64,000 bases of DNA from DASSUW01 sp963849695 (GCA_963849695.1 CAWKIT010000028.1:25008-89007), one strand, 5' to 3'; counted from the first letter of the stretch, positions 1 to 9,762 are shown. Program-made: numbers and translations. The notes: generated by a model not told the origin, from the sequence alone.

Positions 1-438
1 CCGCCGCCCGCGGTGACGCCTGCGCCGACGACCGACAGCGGCGACCTGCCGGACCTCGGCGGCGGCGCCGGTTCCAGCGGTGGCGGCGGAGATGGCGGCG
101 GCAGCGGCTCGAAGCCTCCGGCGACGGACACCTCGCCCTCGCCCAAGGAGGGCGACGTGGCCCCCGTCCAGCCGCAGGCCACGCCTGCGCCGACGACGCC
201 GGTGGCGCCCGCCGAGCCGCAGCTCGCGGTCGTGCGCCCGGACGGCGATCGGAGCCTCGCGGTCCCGGCGATGCTGCTCGCCGCGGCGCTCGCCGGCCTC
301 GCCCTGCTCGCCGCGACGCCGTTCGCCGCCCGCCACAGCGACCGCCTCGCGGGCTGGGGTCACTCCGTCCGCGAGGCCACCTACCGCGCCACCGGCGCGT
401 GGGGCGACTTCGGCGACTGGCTGAGGCTGGGCCGCTGA
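1..438 (+). CDS. C-terminal part of a Pro/Gly-rich membrane-anchored protein
   Basis: The reading frame is open from the first base, so only the C-terminal 145 codons are seen. About 75 residues of low-complexity Gly/Ser/Pro/Ala/Thr linker (GGGAGSSGGGG, then PTPAPTTP-type repeats) lead to one hydrophobic segment (SLAVPAMLLAAALAGLALLAA) near residues 80-100 and a short basic tail. This layout fits an extracellular domain held by a linker and a C-terminal membrane anchor, the domain itself lying upstream of the window. I cannot name a family. The codon use matches the neighbours. Confidence 0.6.
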   Translation, partial: PPPAVTPAPTTDSGDLPDLGGGAGSSGGGGDGGGSGSKPPATDTSPSPKEGDVAPVQPQATPAPTTPVAPAEPQLAVVRPDGDRSLAVPAMLLAAALAGLALLAATPFAARHSDRLAGWGHSVREATYRATGAWGDFGDWLRLGR

Positions 439-846
439 GTCGGCGGCGTGGCGGCCGGACGGCCGTCGCGCCGGAATCTCGCCGTCCATGAGCGCCTCGG
501 CCTGAGCTCTCGCGCTGCACGCGCCGACGTGGCCTGGGCCAACCGATCCTGGATGTGCTGGGCGGCGACGATGGTGTGAATGGTGGAGTCCATGGCTCGA
601 TGCTCCACCAGCGCAGGCGCGCGGCCCAGAGGCCCTTGGTGTCGCGTCTCACACCCTGAGCGCGGGTCTCGGCGAATGCCTCCGGCCGAGCCCCCCGGCT
701 CGGTAGAATGTGAGGTCGATTCCCTGCACATTCCGGGCCTTCCGATCCGGCCTCCGCGAGTCCGTCCGAGGCGACCTCGAAACTCGTCGGCCCATCGAAA
801 TCTCGCCGAACGGCCAGAGGGCCAACGCAGGGAAGGGAGCTTCTCC
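439..846. other. 408-bp intergenic region upstream of nrdJ
   Basis: No convincing gene lies here; the open frames on both strands are ordinary high-GC shadows. It holds a strong hairpin followed by a TAGAAT box (annotated separately) and a GGGAAGGGAG ribosome-binding site at 830-839 just before the nrdJ start. I searched by eye for a cobalamin riboswitch B12 box and for paired NrdR boxes and recognised neither. Confidence 0.4.
686..709 (+). promoter_or_regulatory. Hairpin and candidate -10 box upstream of nrdJ
   Basis: A perfect 7-bp stem (CCGAGCC / GGCTCGG, loop CCCC, 686-703) is followed at once by TAGAAT (704-709), which resembles an actinobacterial -10 element. Transcription from here would give an nrdJ leader of about 130 nt. 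I see no clear -35. The role is inferred. Confidence 0.3.
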
Positions 847-3730
847 ATGGAGCAGACGCCGCAGACCACACTCACGAAGGACCCACGCTCCGGCGAGGCC
901 CTGACCGTGCGGCGCCTGTTCACCCAGGCGGGCGTGCATCCGTTCGACACCGTCGAGTGGGAGACGCGCACCGCCGCCGTCGGCAGCTTCCGCCAGGAGG
1001 GCGTCGAGTTCCCGACCACGTGGTCCCAGAACGCGACGAACATCGTCTCCCAGAAGTACTTCCGGGGCCAGCTCGGCTCCCCCACGCGCGAGCACTCGGT
1101 CAAGCAGATGATCGGCCGCGTCGCCGGCACGATCGCCGACTGGGGCCGCGAGCGCGGCTACTTCGCTTCAGTCGAGGCCGGCGACGCCTTCGAGGCCGAG
1201 CTGACCTACATCCTGCTCCACCAGATGGCGGCCTTCAATTCGCCGGTCTGGTTCAACTGCGGCTGGCAGCCGATCGACAGCCCGAAGAATCAGATGTCGG
1301 CCTGCTTCATCCTGAGCGTCGAGGACAACATGGAGTCGATCCTCGACTGGAACACCCAGGAGGGCCTGATCTTCCGCGGCGGTTCCGGCTCGGGGATCAA
1401 CCTGTCGAGGATTCGCGGCTCGATGGAGCCTCTGAGCAAGGGCGGCACCGCAAGCGGTCCGGTCTCCTTCATGCGCGGGGCAGACTCATGGGCAGGCTCG
1501 ATCAAGTCGGGCGGCGGCACGCGGCGGGCGGCCAAGATGGTCGTCCTCAACGTCGATCACCCCGACATCCGCGAGTTCATCTGGTGCAAGGCCAAGGAGG
1601 AGGACAAGGCCGCCGCGTTGCGCGACGCCGGGTTCGACATGTCGATCGACGGCGACGGCTTCCACTCGATCCAGTACCAGAACGCCAACAACTCGGTGCG
1701 CGTGACCGACGGCTTCATGCACGCGGTCGAGAACGACGAGGAGTGGCAGCTGATCTCGCGCACGACCGGCGAGCCGACCGAGACGGTCTCCGCGCGCGAG
1801 TTGATGCGCGAGATCGCCGAGGCCGCGTGGCGCTGCGCCGATCCCGGCGTCCAGTACGACACCACGATCAACCAGTGGCACACGAACCCGAACACCGGTC
1901 CGATCACCGCATCCAACCCCTGCTCGGAGTATCTGAGTATTGATGACTCAGCGTGCAACCTGGCGTCGCTGAATCTCATGAAGTTCCGCCGTCCGGACGG
2001 CACCCTCGATCTCGCCCGCTTCAACCATGCGGCCGACATCGTCTTCCTCGCGCAGGAGATCATCGTCGGCCCGTCGAGCTACCCGACCGAGAAGATCGGC
2101 GAGAACGCGCGCGCGTTCCGGCAGCTCGGGCTCGGATACACGAACCTCGGCGCTTACCTGATGGCAAATGGCGTCCCGTACGACTCCGACGAGGGGCGCG
2201 GAACGGCCGCCGGGATCACGGCGTTGATGACCGGTCGCGGCTACCTGCAATCGGCGAAGGTCGCCGCCGCACTCGGTCCGTATCGAGGGCTACGCCGTCA
2301 ACCGGGAGTCGCACAACAACGTGATGCGCATGCACCGGGATGCGTCAAATGCGATCCCGGACTCGATCGTCGCCGACACGGATCTGCTCACCGCGGCGCG
2401 CGAGACGTGGAACGAGGCGGTCCAGCTCGGCGAGCAGCACGGCTACCGCAACGCCCAAGCCAGCGTCCTTGCGCCTACCGGCACGATTTCCTTCTTGATG
2501 GACTGCGACACGACCGGCATCGAGCCCGACTTCTCGCTCGTCAAGTACAAGGAGCTGGTCGGCGGCGGCACGATGACGATCGCCAACCGCACCGTGCCGA
2601 TGGCGCTGCGGACGCTCGGCTACACCGACACTCAGGTCGAGCAGATCGAGGCGTACGTGGCCGAGCACGGCACGATCATCGGGGCGCCGGAGCTGGCGGA
2701 GGAGCACCTCCCCGTGTTCGACGTCGCGGTCGGCGAACGCGCGATCTCGCACGCGGGGCACATCAAGATGATGGGCGCCGTTCAGCCGTTCTTGAGCGGG
2801 TCTATCTCGAAGACTGTGAACATGCCGCAGACCGCCACCGTGGAGGACATCGCGGAGGCCTACATCGACGCGTGGAGGCTCGGCGTCAAGGCGCTGGCGA
2901 TCTATCGCGACGGGTCGAAGACCGCCCAGGCCCTGCGCACCGACGCGCAGGAGGTCAAGGAGGTCAAGGCGAAGGCCGAGGCGGCGATCTCCGCCGGCGA
3001 GGAGGTGTTCACCGCCGCCGAGGTCGAGGCGCGGATCGAGGAGGCGGTCGCGCGCGCGCTCAAGCAGGCGGCGACGAGCGACGCCCCGGCGCGCAAGCGG
3101 ATGCCGCGCGAGCGCAAGTCGCTCACCCACAAGTTCTCGCTCGGCGGCCACGAGGGCTACATCACCGCCGGCATGTACGACGACGGCACGGTCGGCGAGA
3201 TCTTCCTGACCGACATCGGCAAGGAGGGGTCGACCCTCCGCGGCATGATGAACTCGTTCGCCACGGCGATCTCGATCGCGCTCCAGTACGGCGTGCCGCT
3301 CGAGACCCTGGTCAGCAAGTTCGCCTACATGCGCTTCGAGCCGGAGGGGATCACCACCAACCCGGAGATCCCGTTCGCGAAGTCGATGCCCGACTACATC
3401 ATGCGCTGGCTCGCGTCGCGGTTCCTGGACGCCGACATCCAGGAGGAGCTCGGCATCCTCACGCCCGAGGTGCGCGCCAAGAAGACGGCCGAGGACATCA
3501 GCTCCGGCGCGGCCGGCGGCTCGCCCGGCCCGGCCAACGGCGGGACCACCCCCGCGCCCCCGGACCCGCAGCCGGCGGCGGCGGCGATGACCGACTCACC
3601 GCCGGTCGTCCCCGCCCGCATGATCGGCCTCGACCTCGGCCCCGCGTGCAACCAGTGCGGCGGCATGATGCAGCGCACCGGCTCGTGCTACACGTGCTCG
3701 AGCTGCGGCAACAACACCGGCTGCGGCTGA
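847..3730 (+). CDS. nrdJ: Vitamin B12-dependent ribonucleotide reductase (class II), frame broken once
   Basis: Converts ribonucleotides to deoxyribonucleotides using adenosylcobalamin, supplying DNA precursors with or without oxygen. The ATG at 847 follows a strong GGGAAGGGAG site. Motifs include FNSPVWFNCG (about residue 130), NPCSEY with the catalytic region (about 357), PTGTISF (about 543), and a C-terminal cysteine-rich tail with CNQCGG, CYTCSSC and a final CG. Full length would be about 960 aa, normal for this family. The frame shifts at about 2283: Frame 1 ends in AALGPY, and the expected EGYAVNRESHNN continues one base later, so one extra base in TATCGAG explains it. It is probably a sequence error in an essential gene; a real lesion is possible only if another reductase exists elsewhere. 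Confidence 0.93.
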
Positions 3731-3739
3731 TCTTTCGAA

Positions 3740-3784
3740 GGCCGGCGGCGCGTGTCGCTCGCGTGGCGCGCGTCGTCGCCGGCC
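3740..3784 (+). terminator. Candidate hairpin terminator after nrdJ
   Basis: Ten bases after the nrdJ stop, GGCCGGCGGCG (3740-3750) pairs with CGTCGCCGGCC (3774-3784), 10 of 11 positions matching. There is no T tract, so rho-independent termination is uncertain; such hairpins without T runs are common in very GC-rich actinobacteria. Confidence 0.35.
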
Positions 3785-3867
3785 GTGAGCTGCAGCCTGC
3801 GTGGTCGGCTCGGGGCGTCTTTGCGACAGATGTATCAAGCGCCCCCGGGTTTCTCCGATGAAGAAGC

Positions 3868-4371
3868 ATGAGCTTCCACGAGCACCACTTCCGGAACCTC
3901 GGGCGAGCGCGCGATCACCTGACCGAGACGATCGTCAGTCTCCGATCCGCGGTCGACAGGATGACGGGGGACGACTGGATCGACGCGACGTCGCTGCTGC
4001 ACGAGATCACGGAGGACATCGGGCCGCGGCTCGCTCGGCTTCGCACGGCCGCCTCCGAGCGGTACGACGACCACAGCCGGCTCGGGGACTTCGAGGCGAT
4101 GCGCACCGGCCGGCTGCTGTTCCCGGACGAGCGTCCTCTCGTCGAGCCGGACCCGGTGGCCGCTCCGCCTCCGCGGCGCGTGGTGGTCGACGCGCCCCGG
4201 CTGGAGGCGCCCAACGCGAAGCGGGGAGCCGAGCTGGTCGGCGAGCACGGCGGGCTCGACCAGGCGATGATGGCCTACGAGCCCGACAGCTCCGAGTTCG
4301 ACGACATCCAGGCGTATCGCTACGTCAGCACGGGCAAGCGCCCGAAGGGCTGGCTCCCTCCGATCGTCTGA
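3868..4371 (+). CDS. Conserved-looking hypothetical protein, 167 aa
   Basis: I do not recognise this family. The protein is soluble, with no signal peptide or membrane segment. Residues 8-60 look helical and amphipathic (HFRNLGRARDHLTETIVSLR onwards). A proline-rich stretch near 90-110 (DPVAAPPPRR) follows, then an acidic tail and a C-terminal RPKGWLPPIV. The ATG at 3868 gives strong codon bias throughout. It is 137 bp downstream of nrdJ and convergent with fmdB, with only 7 bp between the stop codons, so it is likely a single-gene unit or the last gene of the nrdJ transcript. Confidence 0.6.
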   Translation: MSFHEHHFRNLGRARDHLTETIVSLRSAVDRMTGDDWIDATSLLHEITEDIGPRLARLRTAASERYDDHSRLGDFEAMRTGRLLFPDERPLVEPDPVAAPPPRRVVVDAPRLEAPNAKRGAELVGEHGGLDQAMMAYEPDSSEFDDIQAYRYVSTGKRPKGWLPPIV

Positions 4372-4378
4372 GCCCCGC

Positions 4379-4669
4379 TCACGGGCGCGGCAGCTTCCGC
4401 AGCGTCGGCGTCAGCGGAGCCACGGGCGTCCGCATGTGCGCCGGGGCCGGTGGCAGCGACGTCACGACATCGGGCTCGTGGCGCGTCTTCTCCTCGCGCT
4501 CGAGCGCCGCCACCAGCCCCCGCGGCGCGAACGAGACCATCGGGCTCGAGAACACCCGATCGGCCTCGCTCGCGCACACCGGGCAGGCGATCGACGCCGG
4601 CGCCGTACCGATCGGCCGCGCAACCTCGAACGAGCCGTCGCGCTCGCACCGGTACTCGTAGATCGCCAT
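4379..4669 (-). CDS. fmdB: FmdB-family zinc-ribbon protein
   Basis: A 96-aa protein that starts MAIYEYRCERDG, the hallmark opening of FmdB zinc ribbons, with a second knuckle CPVC at residues 29-32. The first knuckle keeps only Cys8; its usual partner is replaced by Asp, so zinc binding may be weakened or use another ligand. The C-terminal half is Pro/Arg-rich and probably disordered. Start chosen at the ATG 4667-4669 with GAGGAG eight bases upstream. It lies 11 bp after fmdA in the same direction, the classic arrangement in which FmdB is thought to assist or regulate amidase expression. That role is inferred from family context. Confidence 0.85.
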   Translation of the reverse strand: MAIYEYRCERDGSFEVARPIGTAPASIACPVCASEADRVFSSPMVSFAPRGLVAALEREEKTRHEPDVVTSLPPAPAHMRTPVAPLTPTLRKLPRP

Positions 4670-4680
4670 CGCGGCTCCTC

Positions 4681-5936
4681 CTAGTTCGGCGTCCGCGGCA
4701 CGGGCATGCCCTGGCTCACCTGATGCGGCTTCCCGGCTCCGGGCGCGACGTCGAAGTCGAAGATGCGCCTCGGGATGTAGACGGTCGCGCACGAGTTCGG
4801 GATGTCCACGACGCCGGAGAACCGGCCCTCGATCGGCGCGGAGCCCAGGATCATGTACGCCTGGATGTCGCTGTAGCCGAACTTCATGAGGTAGTCGATG
4901 GCGTGGTGGCACGCGCGCTCGTACGACAGCTGCGAGTTCAGGTAGTGCTGCTTGCCGGCGAGGTCCACGGACACGCCCGGAGAACGCGATCCACTCCGAG
5001 TAGTTCGGGTCGCGCAGGCCCGGCATGAAGATCGCGTTCTCACTGATCCCGTAGCGTCTCCATGCCGCCCTTGATCACGTCGACGTGCAGGTCCATGAAC
5101 CCGCCCATCTCGATCGCGCCGCAGAACGTGATCTCACCGTCGCCCTGCGAGAAGTGCAGGTCGCCGAAGGACAGGTTCGCCCCCTCGACGAAGACCGGGT
5201 AGAACACCCGCGTCCCGGCGGTGAAGTTCTTGATGTCCTGGTTGCCGCCGTTCTCACGCGGCGGCGCCGTCCGCGCCGCCTCGGAGGCGATCCGGTCGAA
5301 CTCGTCGCCCTCGAGGGTCCCGAGGATCGCGCTGTCCGGCAGCGGCGGCAGCGCCAGCGGCGGCACCCGGTCGGGGTCGGTCGCGATCAGGTCGGTCTCG
5401 CGCTTGGTCCACTTCGCGAGCAGCTCCGCCGACGGCGCCGTGCCCATCAGGCCCGGGTGGTGGATGCCGACGTATGAGCACTCCGGTATGTGGCGCGAGC
5501 TGGCGACGTCGCCCTTGAAGTCCCAGATCACCTTGTAGGCATCGGGGAACCGGTCGGTGAGGAAGCCACCGCCGTTCGTCTTCGCGAACACGCCGGTGTA
5601 GCCCCAGCCCATGCCGGAGAACGGACCCTCGTCCTCCTGGTCGCAGGCGTCGATCTCGAGGATGTCGACGATCAGCAGGTCGCCGGGCTCCGCGCCCTCG
5701 ACCCGGAACGGCCCGCTGAGGACGTGCACCCCGGGCAGCGGCGCGTGGCGGACGTCGTCCGCCGAGTCGTCGTTCTTGATCGCACCGTCGAACCACTCAC
5801 GGCAGTCGGCGCGAAACACGTCGCCCGGCTTGACGCTCACGACGGGCGGGATGTCCCCATGCCAGCGGTTGTGGCCGACGTGCTTCTGGTCCGTGAACTT
5901 CTTCGTGTTGTCGAGCGGGAACAGATTCTGTGGCAT
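4681..5936 (-). CDS. fmdA: Formamidase (acetamidase/formamidase family), two frame breaks
   Basis: Hydrolyses formamide, possibly other short amides, to the acid and ammonia. The 417-aa product opens MPQNLFPLD and HNRWHGDIPP. Conserved blocks include GWGYTGVFAKTNGGGF, HHPGLMGTAPS, MDLHVDVIKGGME and, near the C-terminus, LGSAPIEGRFSGVVDIPN and IFDFDV, all typical of FmdA/AmdA. Two extra bases break the frame: about 5050 (after GGME, the expected YGISENAIFMPGL resumes one base later) and about 4980 (an extra G in a GGG run before VSVDLAGKQ). Correcting both gives exactly 418 codons, which favours sequence errors over decay. It is 29 bp downstream of the urea-channel gene and 11 bp upstream of fmdB, so an operon. 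Confidence 0.92.
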
Positions 5937-5965
5937 ATGCCAGTCCTCTCTTCGTTGGATGACGA

Positions 5966-7106
5966 CTAGGTCGGCACGGCGACGCGGCCGACGTCCTCGC
6001 CCGCCGGGGCGCGCCGGCCGGTGAGATGCTCCTCGGGGGTCGTGATGTCCTCGACGGCGACCGGCTCGAGCTCCGTCGAGGCGCCCTTCAGCAGGACGAA
6101 CGCGAGCGTCGCGAAGACGAAGGGCAGCGTGAGGGCGGGGAGGCCCCACGGGACGAAGAGCGAGGCGATCGCTCCGAACAGGAGTGCCGCGAGCACCGCG
6201 CAGGCCACCGCCAGCAATCCCGACCGCCAGGTGAGCACGAAGAACACGCCGCCCACGGCCAGCGCGGCGTCGAACGAGTTGAAGCCCCAGAGGCCGTTGT
6301 AGATGGCGACGCCGTTGGCGCCGAGCGCCAGCCCGGTGAGCATGCCGACCGTGGAGCCCACCAGCGCGAAGATCGCCGCGATCCGCGAGCACACGGCGAT
6401 GCCGGCGATGATGATGATCCCCGCCACGATGCTGTTGGCGAAGAACAGCTGGCTGATGCCACGGAAGATCGCGTTCAGGACGCCCTCGATGTTGTTCGCG
6501 GTGGCGGCGTCGGCGGCGGATCGCAGGGTGTTGCTGACCGATCCGCTCGTCACCTGGGCGTCAGCCGGGGGCGACCAGGCCGCCTACGCGGCCGTTGGCG
6601 AAGTTCAGCGCGCCGATGAGGAAGATCAGCGTGATGAAGTTGAACGCCAGCGTGAACGGCGGCACGGCCCAGGCGCCGATGAAGACGTTGGCCAGCGCGG
6701 CGTGCAGGATCGTCGAGAAGAACGAGCCGACGACGATCCAGACCATCACGAGCGCGTCCCAGTCGGGCTGCAGGAACAGGGACAGCCCGGCGCCGACGAG
6801 GACGCCGTTGAAGCCGAACAGTCCGGCCCGGATCGCCCCGCGGTCCATCCCGATCCAGATCGCCGTGAGGGTCGAGACGGCGAGTCCCAGCGCGCCGGCG
6901 AAACCGAGCCACGCCTCGCCGACGAACATGGCGACGAGGATCAGCAGGCCCGTGACCGGGTTGTTCATGAAGCAGACCTGCCCGACGCCGCGCAGGCAGG
7001 AGTCGACGAAGGCGAGCAGCGGGTTACCGTCGGCTCGCTCGGCCCAGGCCGGCATCGTCCCGTTGATCGACAGTGCCTGGGGGGAGGCGCCGGCCGAGGT
7101 GCTCAT
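5966..7106 (-). CDS. Urea-channel (UT) family transporter, one frame break
   Basis: An inner-membrane channel of two homologous halves, typical of UT proteins that pass urea and related small amides. The N-half (start ATG 7104-7106, MSTSAGAS) carries FGFNGVLVGAGL and VPPFTLAFNFI; the C-half carries LWGFNSFDAALAV and LPALTLPFVFA, the paired LPxxTxPF-like signatures. The two halves are in different frames. Removing one C from the run at 6567-6571 joins them as VAPADAQVTSGS without a stop. A natural split into two half-channels is possible, but the many other +1 breaks here make an error likelier. It is the first gene of the operon with fmdA and fmdB. No urease genes are in the window, so the natural cargo may be formamide. 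Confidence 0.85.
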
Positions 7107-7205
7107 GGGTGTGCCCTCCGTTCGGCTCGCGTCGCGCGTCACGCGACGCACGACGTGCTGACCGCGCCTTCGACTTCGACCCGGGCGCACTCCGAATTCA
7201 ATGGA

Positions 7206-7221
7206 ACCGGCGATCACCGGT
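7206..7221. promoter_or_regulatory. Inverted repeat in the divergent control region of the urea-channel operon
   Basis: ACCGG (7206-7210) and CCGGT (7217-7221) are perfect inverted arms separated by CGATCA, in the 194-bp space between the urea-channel gene and the divergent regulator. It is a natural place for an operator of the HTH regulator at 7301, but this is inference from position and symmetry only. Confidence 0.25.
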
Positions 7222-7300
7222 CAAGAATCGGAAAGCAACGCTTCAGCGCTCCTGCATCTCGACGCGCCTGGAAGGGCCGCTCCCGGCAAGGCACCGGTTC

Positions 7301-8461
7301 ATGACATGCTGCGGCTGTACAGCGATGCTGTTGGACGGCCAGGCGGAACCGCGTGTCAGCACGGGCCTCGACGCCCTCGACGAGGTTCTGGGCGGTCTGT
7401 ACTGGGGCGACAACGTCGTCTTGCGGCTCGACCGGGCGCCGCTGGAGCCGTTCTATCGCGCGATCGCGTCCACGAGCGGAACCTTCGAGACCAGGACCGC
7501 CGTCTCCGTGGGAAACGCGGTCAATACCTACGGCGTGCCGGGACTGGCGATCCTGAATCGGGCCCGGCCCGCCGACCTGCTCCACGAGATCCGGCGCATG
7601 TGCAAGGCCAGGGGCCGCAGGCTCTTTCTCTTCGAGTCGCTCGACAGCATGGTGAGGGCGTGGGGCACGGCCGGCACGCGCGAGTTCTTCACGCGCTGCT
7701 GCCCACTGCTGCTCGACGCCGGGGCCGTCGCGTACTGGACGATGAGCGCTCGCGACACGCCGGCGGTGGTGCAGGAGACCGTTCACGCGGGCGCGCACTG
7801 CATGCTGCACGTCGACGAGCGCAGCGTCCGCGTGGTCAAGGCCGAGGGCCGCAACGGGGCGGTCCGGGGCTCGGTCCTCCACTGGCATGAGCAGGCGGGG
7901 CGGCCGGTCCTCGCCCCGCCGGAGGTCGTCGGCCGGGTGGCGGGCTCGCTGCGGGCGGTCCGAAGCGCGCGCAAGCTGAGCCAGCACGATCTGGGTGACC
8001 TTGCGGGCGTGACGGCGAGCGCCATCTCGCAGGCCGAGCGCGCCGAGCGCGGGCTGTCGCTGGCGACGCTCGTGAGGCTGAGCACCGCCTTGGACGTGAC
8101 GATCGACGACCTGCTGCGCGGAGACGACGTCGCGGTCTACCGGCTCGGGCGCCGGACCGACGATCCCGGGCGCGGCTTCGTGCGCACGTTGACGCTGCTC
8201 GGAGGCGCGGGCTCGGACGTGCTGGTCGATCTCGTGCACCTCGACGCGCGCGAGACCGCCGAGGCGCCGGCGACGCCACCGGGCACGGCGATCGTCGCGG
8301 TCGCCAGCGGCCTGGTCGGGGTCAAGGTCGCGGACCAGACGCCGGCGATCCGCCACGGCGAGGTGCTGGTCGCGGCCAGCGAGAAGGTCCGGGGATGGCA
8401 CAACCTCGGCCAGGCCGAGGCGATGATGTTCTGGATCGTGTTCGCGGAATCCAGGCGGTGA
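7301..8461 (+). CDS. Transcriptional regulator: degenerate KaiC/RecA-like domain, XRE HTH, cupin-like tail
   Basis: A 386-aa protein in three parts. Residues about 18-200 follow the KaiC/RecA layout: STGLDALDEVLGG opens like KaiC, but the following YWGDNVVLRLD lacks a Walker A lysine. A Walker B-like strand (RRLFLFESLDSMV) and RecA-like strands follow. Residues about 228-283 are an XRE helix-turn-helix (LRAVRSARKLSQHDLGDLAG, then ASAISQAERAERGLSL). The C-terminal 100 residues, with GTAIVAVASGLV and HGEVLVAASEKVRGWHN, resemble a cupin sensor. It is divergent from the urea channel/formamidase operon, so it probably controls that operon. The pseudo-ATPase domain may sense a ligand or mediate oligomers. 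ATG 7325 is an alternative start. Confidence 0.7.
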   Translation: MTCCGCTAMLLDGQAEPRVSTGLDALDEVLGGLYWGDNVVLRLDRAPLEPFYRAIASTSGTFETRTAVSVGNAVNTYGVPGLAILNRARPADLLHEIRRMCKARGRRLFLFESLDSMVRAWGTAGTREFFTRCCPLLLDAGAVAYWTMSARDTPAVVQETVHAGAHCMLHVDERSVRVVKAEGRNGAVRGSVLHWHEQAGRPVLAPPEVVGRVAGSLRAVRSARKLSQHDLGDLAGVTASAISQAERAERGLSLATLVRLSTALDVTIDDLLRGDDVAVYRLGRRTDDPGRGFVRTLTLLGGAGSDVLVDLVHLDARETAEAPATPPGTAIVAVASGLVGVKVADQTPAIRHGEVLVAASEKVRGWHNLGQAEAMMFWIVFAESRR

Positions 8462-8470
8462 CGTGCCTCT

Positions 8471-9745
8471 CTACATGCCGAGTCCGCGCCGGCCCGTCTC
8501 GTTCAGCTGCTCGGGCTGGAAGCGGTCGGGCCAGCTTCGCTCGTAGTGCTCCTCCGGGAAGTCGCTCGGACTGTCGCCGTTGAGGAACGCCTCGCGGACC
8601 TTCGGGGCGTACTCCTCGTTGCGCGGGCACCACGGGGCGGCCGGGATGTACATGACGTTGCCCCAGCCCTGCTGGTTCTCGACCGGCGCGACGCCGTGGA
8701 TCACGTCGCAGTGCCACCACACGCTGTCGCCGGCCTGGATGTCCGGGATGCCGCTGAAGGCGCGGACGAGCAGCGGGTGCCACTTCTCGCTGACGGGATA
8801 GACCTGGTTCACGGTGACGCCGCACATGTCGTCCTCGGGGACGTCGGAGAGCAGCGGGCGCAGCATCAGATAGGCCATCGCCTCGGGGATCGGCACGGTG
8901 AACAGCACGCCCTGGTCGTGCGCCATGTCCGACAGCGCGGTCCAGCCCTGGAACGTGCGGAACGCCGAGCACATGGTCGTCCCCGGATACTGCGGGCCCG
9001 CGGTGCGGTGCGAGGCGTCCCACGGGTCGTACTGCTCGACCGACCCGTCGAACAGATGGCGGAACGCCTGCTGGTGGGCGCTCGTCATCCACAGGTCGAG
9101 CGTGCCGACGTCGATGTGGGCGCCCAGGCCGCCGGAGCTCGCTCCCGGCGGGCGGCGGCGGATGCGATCGGGGTAGAGCGAGTCCCGGTCCGGGTCGAAC
9201 CACTGCACGCCGTCGGACTCGTAGCTCCACCGGTGGTTGAGGAACGACTGGACGCGCGCCATGCGGTCGCTCTGGCGCGCCTCCATCTGCGCGGGAGACC
9301 AGTACACGGGGTAGATCTCGGGTCGCGAGCCGACGCTGCCGAAGAAGTCGTCGCCGGCACCGCGGTAGTCCTCGAAGAAGTTGTTGCGCTCGACGTAGTC
9401 GAGGATGTCCCGGTCCCAGGCGAGCGCCTGCTCGCGCTCGAAGTGGCCGCGGACGAGCGCGCAGCCGCGCCGGTGCACGAGCTCGACGGTCTCGGCCGGC
9501 ACCGTGCCGGCCTCGATGTCGGCGTAGTCGAGGATGGGCCAGACGTTCTCCTCGGCCGCCTCGATCTCGGCCACCCGCTCGGCGACCCTCGCCTCGACGG
9601 CGGCGAACGCCTCATCCACCGTCCGGCCCGAGGCCTCGATGCGGGCCCGGATCGCCGCCTTGGCCTCCCGGATCGCCGCTTCGAGGTCCGGCGGGGTGGT
9701 CTCCCAGTGCGGCAGCGGTGGCGCCTGGAGGGTCGGGTTGGTCAT
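8471..9745 (-). CDS. DUF1479 (YbiU-like) putative Fe(II)/2-oxoglutarate-type oxygenase
   Basis: 424 aa, soluble. Matches the DUF1479/YbiU family: LVHRRGCALVRGHF near the middle, AHIDVGTLDLWM giving an HxD metal-ligand pair, and WWHCDVIHGVAPVEN giving the distal His and a candidate Arg/Asn region of a double-stranded beta-helix oxygenase. C-terminal blocks NVMYIPAAPWCPRNEEY and FPEEHYE are also family features. Substrate unknown. Start at the ATG 9743-9745 after GGGAGAGG. It is transcribed divergently from the ROK regulator at 9835 across an 89-bp space holding repeated operator-like motifs, so regulation by that ROK protein, perhaps in response to a sugar-like compound, is a reasonable inference. 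It is convergent with the regulator at 7301. Confidence 0.82.
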   Translation of the reverse strand: MTNPTLQAPPLPHWETTPPDLEAAIREAKAAIRARIEASGRTVDEAFAAVEARVAERVAEIEAAEENVWPILDYADIEAGTVPAETVELVHRRGCALVRGHFEREQALAWDRDILDYVERNNFFEDYRGAGDDFFGSVGSRPEIYPVYWSPAQMEARQSDRMARVQSFLNHRWSYESDGVQWFDPDRDSLYPDRIRRRPPGASSGGLGAHIDVGTLDLWMTSAHQQAFRHLFDGSVEQYDPWDASHRTAGPQYPGTTMCSAFRTFQGWTALSDMAHDQGVLFTVPIPEAMAYLMLRPLLSDVPEDDMCGVTVNQVYPVSEKWHPLLVRAFSGIPDIQAGDSVWWHCDVIHGVAPVENQQGWGNVMYIPAAPWCPRNEEYAPKVREAFLNGDSPSDFPEEHYERSWPDRFQPEQLNETGRRGLGM

Positions 9746-9762
9746 CGCCTCTCTCCCATAAG

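Noticed and set aside
439..846. Cobalamin riboswitch before the B12-dependent nrdJ
   Set aside because: I found no recognisable B12 box or the usual paired stems; the GGGAAGGG at 830 is better explained as the ribosome-binding site.
2270..2300. Programmed ribosomal frameshift in nrdJ
   Set aside because: No slippery heptamer or downstream pseudoknot is evident, and the break is a simple one-base surplus like the many others in the window.
5966..7106. Two separate half-size urea-channel genes
   Set aside because: Removing one C from a five-C run joins both halves in frame without a stop, and similar +1 breaks occur in neighbouring genes.
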